DNA from: Gamsiella multidivaricata
Lineage: Eukaryota; Mortierellomycota; Mortierellomycetes; Mortierellales; Mortierellaceae
Reading direction: 5' to 3'
NCBI RefSeq assembly: GCF_025024155.1
Contig: NW_026251718.1
Span: forward strand, 518,401 to 582,400
DNA: 64,000 nucleotides
The notes under the pieces are model-generated. The model did not search any database. It was not told the DNA's origin and saw only the letters and a list, made by a program, of their open reading frames with translations. The translations under genes were made by a program, and so were the position numbers. Below, one piece after another: positions 1-13,311 of this stretch (the stretch's first letter is position 1; every line of letters starts with the position of its first letter).

Positions 1-724
1 CCCGCTGTCAAGACGATTGTGGGCGCGGCGGAGAAGGCGGCGATTGATTCGGGCCTGAAGGAATCGGTGGTCGTGGCAGCGAAGGCGGCTTCGGAAAGTG
101 CGGTCGCGGCAGCGGCGACGGCGGGTTCCAAGGATATGTTGTTCTTTACGGGACCTGTGGATGCGGTCCAGAAGATCTATGCGCAGTATGGGCTGAAGGG
201 TCTGTTCAAGGGCCAGGCGGTGACGATGGTGAGGGAGTTCCAGGGATATGGTGCCTATTTTGCGGCGTATGAATATTTGGTCCAGAGAGCTATGCAGCTT
301 GAGAATAAGAAGCGGAATGAGTTGGGTACGGGCAAGTTTGTGGCCTATGGTGCCTGCGCTGGATATGCCATGTGGTAAGGACTCGGAAGGAATCGCTAAC
401 CATGACGATGAATTTGCTTTTGCTTTGTAGTGGCATGGTTGATCTTGAACATGAATGCTGAATTTTCTTTTTCTTTTTTTTGCTTGTATGGATTATAGGA
501 CGGCGGTGTACCCGATCGATGTGATCAAGAGCAAGTTGCAGACGGACGGATTCACAGTCGCGACGCGTCAGTACTCCTCTGCAATGGACTGTGTTCGTCA
601 GACCTTGGCCAAGGAGGGTGCCGCTGGATTCTTCAAGGGTATTGCGCCATGCATGCTGCGTGCTGCCCCCGCTAACGCGGTCACCTTCCTTGGTTTTGAG
701 ATGGCCATGCGACTTCTGCGTTAA
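1..724 (+). CDS. Mitochondrial carrier family protein (5' partial)
   Basis: C-terminal part of an SLC25 solute carrier of the inner mitochondrial membrane. Exons are 1..374 and 499..724; the 124-bp intron is GT-AG and splits a Trp codon. The reading frame is open to the window edge, so the start is missing. Seen: an Ala-rich insertion near the visible start, then carrier-type segments (GLKGLFKGQAVTMVRE, and YPIDVIKSKLQTDG, the Px[DE]xxK signature of a carrier repeat), ending with the family-typical KGIAPCMLRAAPANAVTF and MAMRLL. The closing sequence resembles the carnitine/ornithine/YMC1 branch, but the substrate cannot be fixed from this fragment. About 199 residues are visible, compared with about 300 for the family. 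Confidence 0.9.
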
Positions 725-1384
725 AACACAAATGGTGAACAGGAAGGAGAGGGGGATTTTTTATTTTTTTTTCGTCACGGAAAAGAGAAGCAAGCATGAC
801 ATAGAACTATACAGCATTCAAAAAAAAAAATTGAAGAACAATAAATTCTAGGATACCAAGGACGCTCTGGACACCGATTCGATGGGGACGGGAAGGACGA
901 AGGTACGGGTTTCTGGATGGACTCGATTTGAAAACGTTTAGATATCTGATTTCTGCAGCTCATGGTCTTTATTGAACGATAATGACAATAACACGTCCGT
1001 CTCTTGTAATCCGTATCGCATTTTTTTTATTATTGGCATTGACATTGGCATTATTATTAAAAAGATCTATTTTATTTAACTGGCACAAGGCTGAAAGCAC
1101 AATACGCGCGCGCTATTCGATGTAGATTGTGGGAAGGAACGCGTTTTAGCAATAGAAAATACGCGTTGGTTTGTTGGGTTTGGCAGCTGATATTATTGTT
1201 CAGTTTTATTGTGCAACAATGGTTTCTGCTCAATTATTATTATAATTATTATTATGATGACCAGGGAGCCCTTGGCGTCCCTCCACGTTCATATGCGGAA
1301 TGGGTAACCCCTGGTGAGAGGAATCACGTGTGAATGAAGAGAGGGGGACAACACGTCAAGAAAGTTCCCGCGACCGTGGTGCCG
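725..1384. other. Intergenic, no gene seen
   Basis: This is 3' flank of the carrier gene and 5' flank of the acyl-CoA-binding protein gene. It holds AT-rich stretches, including an ATT/TAT-rich patch near 1235-1256 and short poly(A)/poly(T) runs. No convincing ORF or RNA was found. Confidence 0.6.
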
Positions 1385-1390
1385 TATAAA
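1385..1390 (+). promoter_or_regulatory. TATA box of acyl-CoA-binding protein gene
   Basis: TATAAA lies about 100 bp upstream of the ATG and is followed by a long CT-rich leader (1410-1445). Confidence 0.55.
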
Positions 1391-1490
1391 GAGTGCTGAT
1401 TCCTCATCGCCCTTTTCTTTTTTTTTCTTTTTTTCTTTTCCTTCATCTCCCCAACACATTTCCTCACCTTTCACACCACACCACATCAAC

Positions 1491-2081
1491 ATGGTAAGTC
1501 CAAATTGCTGGAAAAGTGCTTGTTCTTCAGTGACTTTCCTTCAGGACGTTCGTGGACATTTCACACTCGACATGATACGATACAAGGCAATGGCACGATA
1601 CAACGCGCGCGAGATGACCAATCCAGACGACAAAAGACGCAACGAACGGGAGGCAAAGAGCACAACACGATAGGGACCTATGACACCCCCACAGGAAAGA
1701 ACCATGACGGTCTTTCTAGGACACTCAACTACTCTTCTGGAGCACCCTACGTTCTATTCTCAGTTTTCTAACCCGACCTTCCTGCATTCTACCTGCTCCT
1801 CCTCTCTCTCCGTCCCCTCTTGGTACACGCAGCCTTCCGCCGAATTCAACGCCGCTGCCGAGAAGATCAAGACGTTGCCTAGCCCACCCAGCAACGACAA
1901 ACTCCTCGAGCTCTACGGTCTCTTCAAGCAGGCGACCGTTGGCGACAACACCACCGCTGCCCCCGGCATGTTCGACCTCAAGGGCAAGGCCAAGCACAAC
2001 GCCTGGACCGAGAAGAAGGGTCTCTCCCAGGAGCAGGCCGAGAAGGAGTATATCGCATTGGTTGCCCAGCTCACTGCTTAA
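1491..2081 (+). CDS. ACB1: Acyl-CoA-binding protein
   Basis: Small cytosolic carrier of long-chain acyl-CoA esters. Exons are 1491..1493 (only the ATG) and 1833..2081, giving 84 residues, the usual ACBP length. The 339-bp intron starts GTAAGT right after the ATG and ends in a CAG acceptor, leaving M-PSAEFNAAAEKIK. Family landmarks seen: KLLELYGLFKQATVGD (acyl-CoA-binding helix 2), PGMFDLKGKAKHNAW (the conserved KAK..AW motif), then AEKEYIALVAQL at the C-terminus. A TATA box lies about 100 bp upstream. The one-codon first exon is odd but gives the expected N-terminus. The upstream in-frame ORF extension of the second exon lies within the intron. Confidence 0.93.
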
Positions 2082-2579
2082 GAACCCGAAGCAACATTCC
2101 TCGACCGAACAACTACCTTTTGTATATACAAATGTTATCGCCGATTAAAAAGAAGACAAAATAAAGCGAGTTTGCTTTTGTTTCTGTAACTGTCGTCTTG
2201 TGCTGAGAGTATTGCGACGATTGCAGGAAAGGGACACGCAAAACCCTGTGAACTTTTTTTTTTTTTTTTTTTTTTTTGGGTTTGTGAAGAAAATGACATC
2301 GTCGGACAGCATATGAAAATAACCACCATGACTAAGAGGAAAACGAAGAACGAGGGCTCCCAGCAGTAGTGACCCACTCGTGATTCTTCTCATCAAAGAT
2401 TCTTTTCTCGGCAGCATCAGTAAGAGAACCATTAGTTATTATTAACGAGCACTGAAAAAAAAAATGAAAGGAACCATCGAATCTAAACAGAAAGGGCAAG
2501 AGGAAAGAGTTCCCCAATAGCAACTCGTGACCCCCACTACCACCACCGCCACCAAAAAAAAAATGGGGGAGAACGACCC
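2082..2579. other. Convergent 3' intergenic region
   Basis: Lies between the acyl-CoA-binding protein gene (+) and the MAP kinase gene (-). It contains a T run at about 2254-2277 and AATAAA-like signals after 2150. No gene seen. Confidence 0.6.
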
Positions 2580-4648
<2,069 letters not shown>

Positions 4649-5596
4649 CCTGCTTGGTCAAAATGAGATGGGTCAATCGAGTCGAGAGAGAGAAGAAAGG
4701 TGATGAGGGGGGAGGGAAAGAGAGGACAAAAAAAAAGAAAGAGGGAAGAAAGGAGAGAAGTCGGGGTGTATGTGTGTATGTGTGTGTGTGAGAGAGTGGT
4801 GCGGCGAAGTCTTGTGCACTTTGCACTTTCTTTCAAAGGAAGCGTGCTGATTCGCCCTGACAAAATGAAAAAAATGGAAAATGGAAAAAAATAAATGCAA
4901 ACTGCAGAAAAAGTACAGACTTATGGTTGGATAACAGAACAATCGATCGCGGCAGGAAAGGATGAAGGGGAGAGTCAGGGTGCTCACTCATAGCCTATGC
5001 CACTGTCGTTCCTGCTACCCATCCTTCGTACAGATCACTAGCAATGCTGGCCTCGACAGGGACGCGTATTTGCACATTGCGCAATCCCTTGACTTTGAAT
5101 GCAGGGTCTATGTCTTCTGGAGGAGATCGCAGTGCCTGTCTGCCCTCCCTCATCCTCGTTCAAAGGGGGCGGTGTAGTGCTGCAGAGTAGCTGTCTATTG
5201 CGTAGAGTGGTGGAGTGGAGTAGTGTATGTGAGCAATAACCAAAAAAAGACACACAGCCACTACATGTACACAACATAGGTTCAGTGTCAGCATGACTTC
5301 TCCCCCCACCTCTCGTTTCTCTCGTTCTCTCTCTCTTTTCCGCTGCAGCCTCATCGATAAAAATAATACGATTCAAATAAGGTTCATTGCAGGCAGCCCA
5401 TTCATTCGCTGCCAGCGCATTCCCAATTGAAATAAAGTGACTGCGATGCGTTTAAAGAGAACCTTCACACCTCCTTCGTCCCTCTTCCATCAACCAGATC
5501 TCTCACTCCCACTCCATCTGCATCCACCCCACTTGCTCTTCGCTTGCCCTCCCCATAGCCTCCTCTTTGCACACATAAACACATTATACTACCAGG
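4649..5596. other. Divergent promoter region between MAP kinase and HUT1-like genes
   Basis: Upstream flank of two divergently transcribed genes. It contains purine-rich blocks (4680-4760), a short TG-rich repeat near 4770-4795 and CT-rich patches near 5300-5340. No ORF with family similarity was recognised. Confidence 0.5.
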
Positions 5597-6767
5597 ATGC
5601 TGCGTCTGACTGCGTGTGTAGTCGGGTAAGGATGAAACTCCCCTCTTCACTATGCTTTTCTAGCAATTTGCTTCCAAAAGGAAATACATCCACTAATGCT
5701 TTCTCCACAGTATCTACTCGTGCTTCTTGACCTGGGGCTACTTCCAAGAAAAGGTCTCGACTACTCCCTATGGATCCGATGCCCTCAAGTTCAAGTTCTT
5801 TATCTTCCTCAACCTCATCCAGGCCCTCTTCGCCTCCACCATCGCTTTTTTCTACCTCAAGCTTCAACACAAATCCCTCTCCACACCCTCCAAACCCCTC
5901 GTCCTCAAGTACCTCCAAGTCGCCTTCCTCTCGGTCATTGCCTCCCCCTTCTCCTATGCGGCCCTCAAACATATCGACTACCCGACCATGATCCTCACCA
6001 AATCCTGTAAACTCATCCCCGTCATGTTCATGAACATCCTCCTCTACCGCCGCAAGTTCCCAACCTATAAATACGTCTGTGTCGCCCTCGTCACCATCGG
6101 TGTATCCGGATTCATGCTCTACGCTCCCCTGGATGAACATAAAGCATCCAAGAAGGCTGCCGTCGAAAGCTCCCTCTACGGTCTGTTCCTCGTCGCCATC
6201 AACCTCACCCTCGACGGCATCACCAACTCGACCCAGGACCAGATCTTCCACTCCTTCAAAGTCTCAGGACAACAGATGATGTGCTACATGAACCTCTTCA
6301 TGTCCGGATACATGACCCTCTGGCTCCTGAACCCCTACAACTCTGAGTTCGCCAACGCCATCAGCTTCTGTCAGACCCATCCAGCCATCATCAAGGACAT
6401 CATCATGTTCTCGCTCTGTGGAGCTCTGGGCCAGTGCTTTATCTTCTATACCCTGGAGCACTACGGGTCCCTGTCCTTGGTCACCGTTACGGTGACGAGG
6501 AAGCTGTTCACGATCCTGTTGTCCGTCGTCGCTTACGGACATGAGCTTAACCTGAAGCAATGGGGCATGGTTGCGGTCGTCTTTTCCGGAATCGGCCTTG
6601 AGGCCTACATCAAGCGGGCGGAGAAACTCAGGCAGGTGGCGGACAAAAAGAAGGGTCCCAAGGACTTGAGCTCCCAGATCTTGAGCTCCGTCTCTTCTTC
6701 CACAGTCCTCTCGGAAAAGCACACCACGGCAACACACAGAACTACCCTCGTTGCTCCCAAGAACTAG
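5597..6767 (+). CDS. HUT1: UDP-galactose transporter homolog (SLC35B/HUT1 family)
   Basis: Multi-pass nucleotide-sugar transporter of the ER/Golgi membrane. Exons are 5597..5625 and 5711..6767, with an 85-bp GT-AG intron, giving 361 residues. The start places MLRLTACVVGIYSCFLTWGYFQEK at the N-terminus, as in Hut1. Landmarks: LKHIDYPTMILTKSCKLIPV, then LDGITNSTQDQI, then ALGQCFIFYTLEHYGSLSL, followed by TVTRKLFTILLSVV and the C-terminal GLEAYIKRAEK. These are the conserved SLC35B1 segments, and the length fits. About ten hydrophobic segments can be followed by eye. Its substrate in this organism is inferred from family only. The gene is divergent from the MAP kinase gene. Confidence 0.93.
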
Positions 6768-7294
6768 ACATGCATTCCTTCTTTCCTTCTTCATTCCCTC
6801 CTCACCCCCTTAGAATTAGCTCCCCCTTTTTTTTTCTTTATTCAAGACGTAGACGTTTTACAGTACTTTCCCAAAAAGATATCGCTCCTGCCGGACAAGA
6901 CACAATATATTTGGGCAAAGCAGCAACCGAGACCTGCAAATGATCTTCAATCCATGAATGATAACAAAATTTAGGTCTTTTTTATTTTTTTATGTTTTTT
7001 TTAATACATCAAGAAGATTGCCTCTGAAAAGAAAAGAAAGTAAACGAAGGAGGGGGGATATTTGTACAAAAAGGGCGGCTACCGAGCAAAAGAAATCTGG
7101 TCACGATCTGTCGTAAAAAGAACGAGATGCTGAAATACAGGAAGAATATAATAAAAAAAAAAAAAGAGAATGCTGTCATAAAGGTCATATCACCATGATC
7201 ATCGTTTCTTCTGCCACCATCATCATCCATGGCAAAGTAGATCCTGAGGAAGCTCGGTAGGGCCGGGTCATGGCATCAAGAACAAGAGCAGAAG

Positions 7295-7334
<40 letters not shown>

Positions 7335-7763
7335 CCTGAGTTAACCAGCTTCCGATCCATGGAACCCTGTACTGTAAAAAGTGCTGTCGACATAATAGTC
7401 GCTGTCGGGGGTATGATCGGCGTGTTCTCCTGTCCAAGAGAAGGCCATTGCGCCCAACTTCCTACCGTCGCGCCGGTCGTCCTGGCGGTTCAAGTCGATG
7501 GTGTACTGCACTTAGCGCCTCCATTTGAGGGGACTGGGTAAAAAGAAAAAAGAAAAAAGAAAATAAAAGAGCTGCACATCCTCTTCCTCCGCTCGCTCTT
7601 CGCTTCGGTTCATATATACACTCGCTCGTTCGCGCTGCAGCCTCGATCGCCCGCACTACTCCCTCCTTCATGCAGCCCATCTGCATCCTGCATCCATGTC
7701 TACATCCCTCTCTCCCTCTCGTCTCTCGCTTCTCGTCCATGTAACGTGTTGAAAATAATCGGC
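6768..7763. other. Convergent intergenic region with long poly(A) tract
   Basis: Lies between the HUT1-like (+) and bHLH (-) genes. It carries a 37-base A run at 7295-7331 and AT-rich patches. No gene seen. Confidence 0.55.
7295..7331. repeat. Poly(A) homopolymer, 37 bases
   Basis: Uninterrupted A run on the + strand, the longest homopolymer I see in the window. Its length is likely to be unreliable in short-read data. Confidence 0.9.
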
Positions 7764-10015
7764 CTAGTTTTGTCCGCCGTTGCTGCCCCCAGAGACGATT
7801 CTCATCATTCCGAAATCCTGCTGGAGCTGTGGTCCTGGTCCAGAGCCATTGGCATTGTTCGCATCCTCGGCCCCAGTGCTGCTGGCTCCACCATTCTTGG
7901 CCTGGAGCTGTGCTTCGAGCTCCTGGTTACGGGTCGCTTGAGACGATACCAGCTGTTGTAGATGTCGGATATAATCCACAGACTTTCGGAGAATCACGCC
8001 CTTGTTCGGCTTGTTAGCGCTGTCCACATAGATATCGGGCAGAAGCGTCGACAGCTCTTGAATCTTTTCGTTGATGTTGTCGCGTCGTCGTCGCTCAACT
8101 ATTAAGCGTCATGGGGTGCATGGAAAAACAGAGCAACAATGAGAAGGTTAGCAAAAAAAAAAAAAAAAAAGTGTACAGACATCTATTTTTGCACATAAAA
8201 AAATACGCGGCGTTGGCATTGGAGCATCTTTCTTACCTGCGTTGTGGCTCTCCCGTCTTCGACGTCGCTTCTCGTTCATAATCAAAGCCCTGTTGGTGCC
8301 CCTAGGACACGGCGAGAATGGATTAGTGCTGCGCTATGCATTCCGTGGATGTTTTTCCACTTTTTTTTCCCTTTGACCATATCCTTCCCCTCTTTGTTAT
8401 TTTCATGCGTGTTTGCGTCACTCAGGGCCTCACTCTCAGTCCTTTGGTTTTTTTTTGCCCACCCGATTTTTTTTTCTTTTCTACATCGACTCCCCCTTTT
8501 TTTCGGTCTCGAACCCAACTGTCAGTAAAAACAACAAAAAAAAAAAAAGTGCGGTAAGACAGGACATGGCGCACCACGATGGTTGTAGAGCTCAGAAAAA
8601 AATATGGTCATGGCGATTCTCGACAAAAGGATCAATAAAAAAATAAAATAAAAAAAAGAAGGGGTCGAAAGGAGTGCAAAACAGACCGCGCAAGAGCAAG
8701 TTGTTTTTGCATAAACCCCACAATTGTATACTGTATGCATGCACATTTACAATACACAATACAAAGGAGGGATGTGCGCGCCTGGTGAGTAGCTGACTGA
8801 TCCATATCATGCAATTGTACATCATTTCCTCCTCCGACCCCCTATTACTAGAACTCTACTTCCGTTTTGTCCCCAAACAACGAGCGCAGGCAGGTTGCGG
8901 ACAAAAGAAAAAAAGTTACCCCCCCCCCCCCCCGTCCAACCTATGCTGTAGCCCCCATTGGCCCTCGTGGCACCATTGTACAAACCAATGCTATAAGGTT
9001 TGCTCCGCCGATTGATATTCTCCACCAGCGCCATCGCCATCCCATGAAAAAAGAAAAGGAAAAAAAGAAACTTCAATTGAAAGTGCACAAAAAAAACTTA
9101 CTTTTGTTCTCCTTCGTCCTCAAAGAGGCTGCTCATCATGCCCGTCATCTCGCCAGGCGCAAACTGAAGGCCAGATGGGTTCTCGAAAGATCCCACGGCA
9201 TGGCCATCTGCAGCACCAAACCAGTCTGATCGAGGGACGGGCATAGACATGCTGTGAAACGGGTTGCTTGTGTTGGGGACCGATCCCGGATGCATATGGC
9301 GGCCAAACTTCATGTCGAGCGGACGCGAACTCGTCGGCAGACTGAAATCGCCCTCGGGGAAAAAGTCGGACTCGACAGGCGAATAGAGCGAGCCGTTTCC
9401 TGGAGATTCGCCATAGGAGTTTTGGTGTTGGATGTTCATTGGCAAGGGCTTTGCGTGGGAACCCATCGTAGTACCGAAATCGTCGGGACTGTCGAAATCG
9501 TTCCTGGGCGAGTTCAAGGGCGAGCTTGAACCGGGCGAGAGCATGTTGCTGGGCTCGCCAAAGTCCATCTCAGAGGCCAAAAAGTCTGGAGAGCCGGTCT
9601 CTTGCTTGATGGCGTGGTTAGTCGTGGAATTGCTGCTGTTTCGCTTGCTTCCAAGTCCAGAGCGGCCGAGGGCGGCTGGATGGTGACTATTGGGGTTGCC
9701 AAGAGAATTGAGGGAGGTGGCCGAGGACGAAGGGAAAAGCGGGTTCATGTTCTGGAGCTGGGAGGTGTCCATGCGGTTCATGGTCACTTGCAGGAGACCG
9801 GGGTCGATGGTGCCTGCGTAGGAGTTGTTGGGCGTGCCCGCGTTGTTGCCACTGTGATGCTGGTTATTGAAGGACATGGGCATGGGCATGGACTGCTGTG
9901 GCTGTGGCTGTGGCTGCTGCTGATGCTGATGCTGCTGCTGCTGTTGAAGGTGATAGTTTGTCGGGAACTGCAATCTCATGGGCTGTGAAGACTGCGGAAA
10001 CTGCTGGGTGAACAT
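7764..10015 (-). CDS. bHLH transcription factor (USF/MITF/Rtg3-like basic region)
   Basis: Nuclear E-box-binding factor. Exons: complement of 9102..10015, 8237..8289 (or 8237..8301), 7764..8098, giving 433 (or 437) residues. The long N-terminal exon is Gln/His- and Ser/Pro-rich, with poly-Q/H runs near residues 24-42 and Ser-Pro clusters, as in transactivation regions. The small middle exon carries the basic region [11 protein letters not shown], and the last exon gives [16 protein letters not shown], loop [15 protein letters not shown], helix VDYIRHLQQ, then a short coiled coil. The E/R residues (HNAVERRRR) that read CANNTG are present. An Arg rather than the Tyr of SREBPs follows ERR, so it is not the obvious partner of the SCAP-like gene in this window. 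Tandem acceptors 12 nt apart leave the exon 2 start ambiguous. Confidence 0.9.
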
Positions 10016-10091
10016 ATTTTGCGAGAGAGAGAGAGAGAAAGAAAAAAAAAACGTAAAGAGAAGAGGGATGGTGGAGAAATATATTCAAAAA

Positions 10092-10143
10092 GGGATTGAT
10101 GGGGATTGGTGGGGACTGATAGGGACTGGTGGCGATTGGTGGG
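10092..10143. repeat. Short degenerate tandem repeat (GGGGATTGGTG-like)
   Basis: Four to five imperfect copies of a 10-13-bp unit of type GG(A/G)(A/C)TGGTGGGG. On the strand of the bHLH gene these read as repeated CCAAT/CCACCAAT motifs within about 130 bp upstream of its ATG. Confidence 0.6.
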
Positions 10144-11936
10144 TGAAAGAATGTAGAAAAGGAAGTAGCGCTTGGCGAAGATGATGATGATGAAATAAAT
10201 GGCAGTAAGTAGTAGAAGGGAAAAGGATGAAAAGAAAAGAGAGAAGAGAAAGGTGTTAAATAGTCCCTGACAACAACCGGTCCTTTATGGTTGTGTACAC
10301 ACAGTTATGTAAACGGACAGAGGGCAGAGCCCATGGGCTTCGGCTGGGTGGAAGTAGAGTCGACTTAACTTGGCTCGATGCGGAAGAGTTGGTGCGATGG
10401 GCTGATGAGAGCTGATGAGAGTGAGTGAGCGAAAGAAACCAGCAAGGGAGACCAGGTTTTCTTTTCTTTCGATGGAGTTCATGGAGCTGATATGAGACCC
10501 CCCCCTTACTTCCTACTTTTCTTTACACCCATCTTCCCTGGATGTAGTCTCATCGAGCGTAGCCGATGTGTAACTCACAGAGGCCAATGCTTCCTTGGTA
10601 ACGTTATGGCTGCCATGCGCCCCATGCACCATGCACCATAGTAGAGATAAATAGGACAAGGGGATGAACAATAGAAATTGTACACACACTCTCTCTCTCC
10701 TTCCCGCTATTCAGTAGCAACATGACTACGCGTTTGTTCTGCCGCAGCAGACCCTTTTTAGCAGAAGACATGGGATGCATTGCATTCAAAGAGTTGACTG
10801 TAAACTGCATTGATACCCGCACTCCTTCAGTCAATGATGGCGGTGATGAATCACTCGTTAAAAGTATCCAAGTGAAAAAGGCATTGAATAACGAATGCAA
10901 AGTGGCGCCATTTCCACAGCAATGACTGAGAATGACTCTGTCGCACATTGACATGTCTACTTTTTGTTCGTCCTTAGTTTCCTCCGCAATGCAAAAGTGT
11001 AGTGCCCATTACCCGCTCTTCTCTCTTTCGTACTCTTTTTTGCGTCAAAGAAAGAATTGGCGGCAACTGAACCCAGGAAAAGGGAACGAGCCAAGGTCCA
11101 GGAAGCTTTGTTACCTTTTTTTTTTTTTTTTTTTTTTTTTTCATCCCCCGCTCTTTGGTCTGTTTGTTGTACCATCGCTGCAATGTCCGAGATCGACACT
11201 TTTTATCACACAAACAAACATCTCCCTCCCTTTCTGGACTTGAACCCTATCACTCTGTTGTGCCTGTAATCCCCTTTCCCCTTGCTATCCATCCTCGCCC
11301 CACTCTTTCATAATAGCTTCTTTCTCCACATCTCATCTCCCATCTGGAGCAAACAAAAAACCACGTTAATCTGACTCGGAATCTCGGGACAGACTTCCCA
11401 CGCATGCGCAAGTCCATATAGTGATATACTCCGACTAAGGCATTCTTTTTTTTTTCTTTTATATTCCTCATAGGCCAGATGAACCTAGACTCCTCTGAGG
11501 AAGATATGGCAGGACACCTCATTTGGCGCTAAAAGTTCTCGTTTAGCTTGTTCAACAGCTAAGTTCATAGACCCCCAAGGCTTTTCTGGCAGATTTTTTG
11601 TTGAGATCTTGCCTCTGCCAAAAAAAAAAAAACAACGAGCGTCGATATGCAGGATGATGCAGGCCCAGGAACTATATCTGAATGAACCCCCATGGCTTTT
11701 TTTTGTTTTTTTGGAGAGAGAGTTGCATGAAGACAAACAAGTTTGTCTGAGTCTTGTCACAGCAACTATAGTTTCTCTAAAGTATCGAAGCGCATAACGA
11801 ACTTCTTCCTTGCTGGGTGAGTAAAAACGAATTTCTAGTCGGATAATGTCCAATTCGTTAGAGGGATGGGAGTTTCCAGGAATAAAGGCAGTACTCAGAA
11901 AGCACACCGTACTCTTTGTAGTACTGTAGACAAGTC

Positions 11937-12013
11937 CCCTCTTTCTGGCAGATAGACCTGCATGGATATATCGTTTGGCCGTATCCATGCATGTCTATCT
12001 GCTAGAAAGAGGG
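11937..12013. repeat. Long hairpin, 32-bp arms
   Basis: Arms 11937-11968 and 11982-12013 are reverse complements with two mismatches around a 13-nt loop. The outer ends read CCCTCTTTCTGGCAG and, inverted, CTGCTAGAAAGAGGG. Possibly a small foldback/MITE-type element or a structured RNA. Confidence 0.85.
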
Positions 12014-12624
12014 AACTGTTGAAGGTGTATGTGTATTGAAAGGGCGAAGAAGCAAAAAATAAATTGTGCGAAGGGAATGAAAAGGGCCATATTTACTTTT
12101 TGTGCGAATGCACTGCCAGGGCTAAAAGGCTGTAAGAACGTCAAAAATAGAACGGCTACAAAAACGCGCCTTAGAAGCGCCTTCGCAAGACTGGCGTACA
12201 TCGTAGCCGCCATTGAGTGACCTTCACTCTCTATCGGTCCTCGCTCCGCACACCGCCTATGACTAGCCGTGCATTGTCATTTCCAAACAAGGAAGAGAAT
12301 CCTCTTCAACCTATACACACACGCATGCCAACTCACGAGCAAACAAGAAGGGCATAGGGAGGGCGTATGACCCTGGCATTACCCTTCCTGGATCGAATCC
12401 ACGGGCGTAGCTCCCTCCATACTGCCGACACTCACCTCACGAGATAGTGCTTCGCCTTGGTCAGTGGTAGCACGCCCTGCGCCTGTCTAAAGATAGCGAA
12501 CGGCGATAGGAATGACAAACAGTGCCCCATTTCATACGTGTGCCTACGGAAGGTGGTAACATCCACACTCTAGGATTCCTTTGGCGACTTCAACAGCCAA
12601 CCTGAAGATGACCAGAACGACGCG

Positions 12625-12632
12625 TATAAAAA
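12625..12632 (+). promoter_or_regulatory. TATA box of secreted protein gene 1
   Basis: TATAAAAA lies about 145 bp upstream of the ATG at 12775. Confidence 0.6.
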
Positions 12633-12774
12633 GAACGACAACGATCCTCCAAAATTCCCTTCTCACCATCATCGTTATCAGCATCCTCATCAAGTCCAAA
12701 TCAGAAACGCAACAATAACACCAGCAACACCAGCAATAACAACACCGCACACAAGCAACGCACGCCAAAGCATT

Positions 12775-13311
12775 ATGGTCCGGTCATTCACCTTCACCGC
12801 TGTTGTCGCCACCGCAGCCCTCTTCCTCCTCTCCACATCGACCACCGAAGCCGCTCCTCTTCGGAGAGCCACCTACGGCCAAACTGCCGCCTTGGTCTCC
12901 GCCTCCGAGTACTGTCTCTTCTTGCCCCCACTCCAGGGCGGCGACATTGCCGAGAACGAGGACCGCGCCGTGGCCTTTTGCAACGTCCCCATTGCCTCCG
13001 CACCGAATGCAGGTATCCTCCCCACGGGTTTTATCAAGACTCTGAACTTTGTCGAGAACACCTCAGAGCAATGGGTCCAGATTACAGGTCAGATGGACGG
13101 ATCTACGTACGATTTGTCATCAAAGGATGAAGGTGGACAGTACGATATGCGGGCGCCCGTGGGAGCGATCTGTGCGGATTACAACGCGTTCGTGCAGATC
13201 ACGGAGCCGGACCAGGGGATTTACTGTTTGAGGTGCTGTAAGAACAAGAAGGATTGTCCGGTGAACAAGTCAGAGGATGGTTGCGAGCAGGTTCTGGGCG
13301 GTGTTTACTAA
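12775..13311 (+). CDS. Small secreted Cys-rich protein, paralog 1 of 3
   Basis: Single-exon gene of 178 residues. A signal peptide is clear: hydrophobic core about 8-20, probable cleavage near STTEAAP. The mature part has conserved blocks shared with the two neighbouring paralogs: YCLFLPP, ENEDRAVAFC, a GFIKT segment, VQITGQMD, GGQYD, APVG, and a Cys-rich end YCLRCCKNKKDCPVNKS..GC..VLGG. Eight cysteines are spaced as in the paralogs and probably form disulfides. I do not recognise an enzyme family and assign no function. It is convergent with paralog 2 (225 bp between stops). A TATA box lies upstream. Confidence 0.88.
   Translation: MVRSFTFTAVVATAALFLLSTSTTEAAPLRRATYGQTAALVSASEYCLFLPPLQGGDIAENEDRAVAFCNVPIASAPNAGILPTGFIKTLNFVENTSEQWVQITGQMDGSTYDLSSKDEGGQYDMRAPVGAICADYNAFVQITEPDQGIYCLRCCKNKKDCPVNKSEDGCEQVLGGVY

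Larger units (their letters stand above)
10016..12774. other. Long intergenic region upstream of bHLH gene
   Basis: No gene recognised. It contains GATTGG/GACTGG repeats next to the bHLH start (10092-10143), a T run at 11118-11141 and a long hairpin at 11937-12013. A 167-codon minus-strand ORF (11485-11988) shows no recognisable family and includes a homopolymer-coded FFFFF stretch, so I do not call it a gene. Confidence 0.5.

Noticed and set aside
5589..6251. 220-codon minus-strand ORF rich in Glu/Asp/Gly
   Set aside because: Mirror of the HUT1-like gene; composition reflects the complementary strand of hydrophobic codons.
7764..10015. bHLH gene as the SREBP partner of the SCAP-like protein
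   Set aside because: Basic region reads HNAVERRRR with Arg where SREBPs have Tyr, and no transmembrane segments follow.
11485..11988. 167-codon minus-strand ORF
   Set aside because: No domain, unusual composition and a homopolymer-coded stretch; likely chance.
12350..12415. tRNA-like stretch with GGATCGAATCC and GGAGGG/CCCTCC ends
   Set aside because: B box has a mismatch, and no D or anticodon arms form; about 60 nt is too short.
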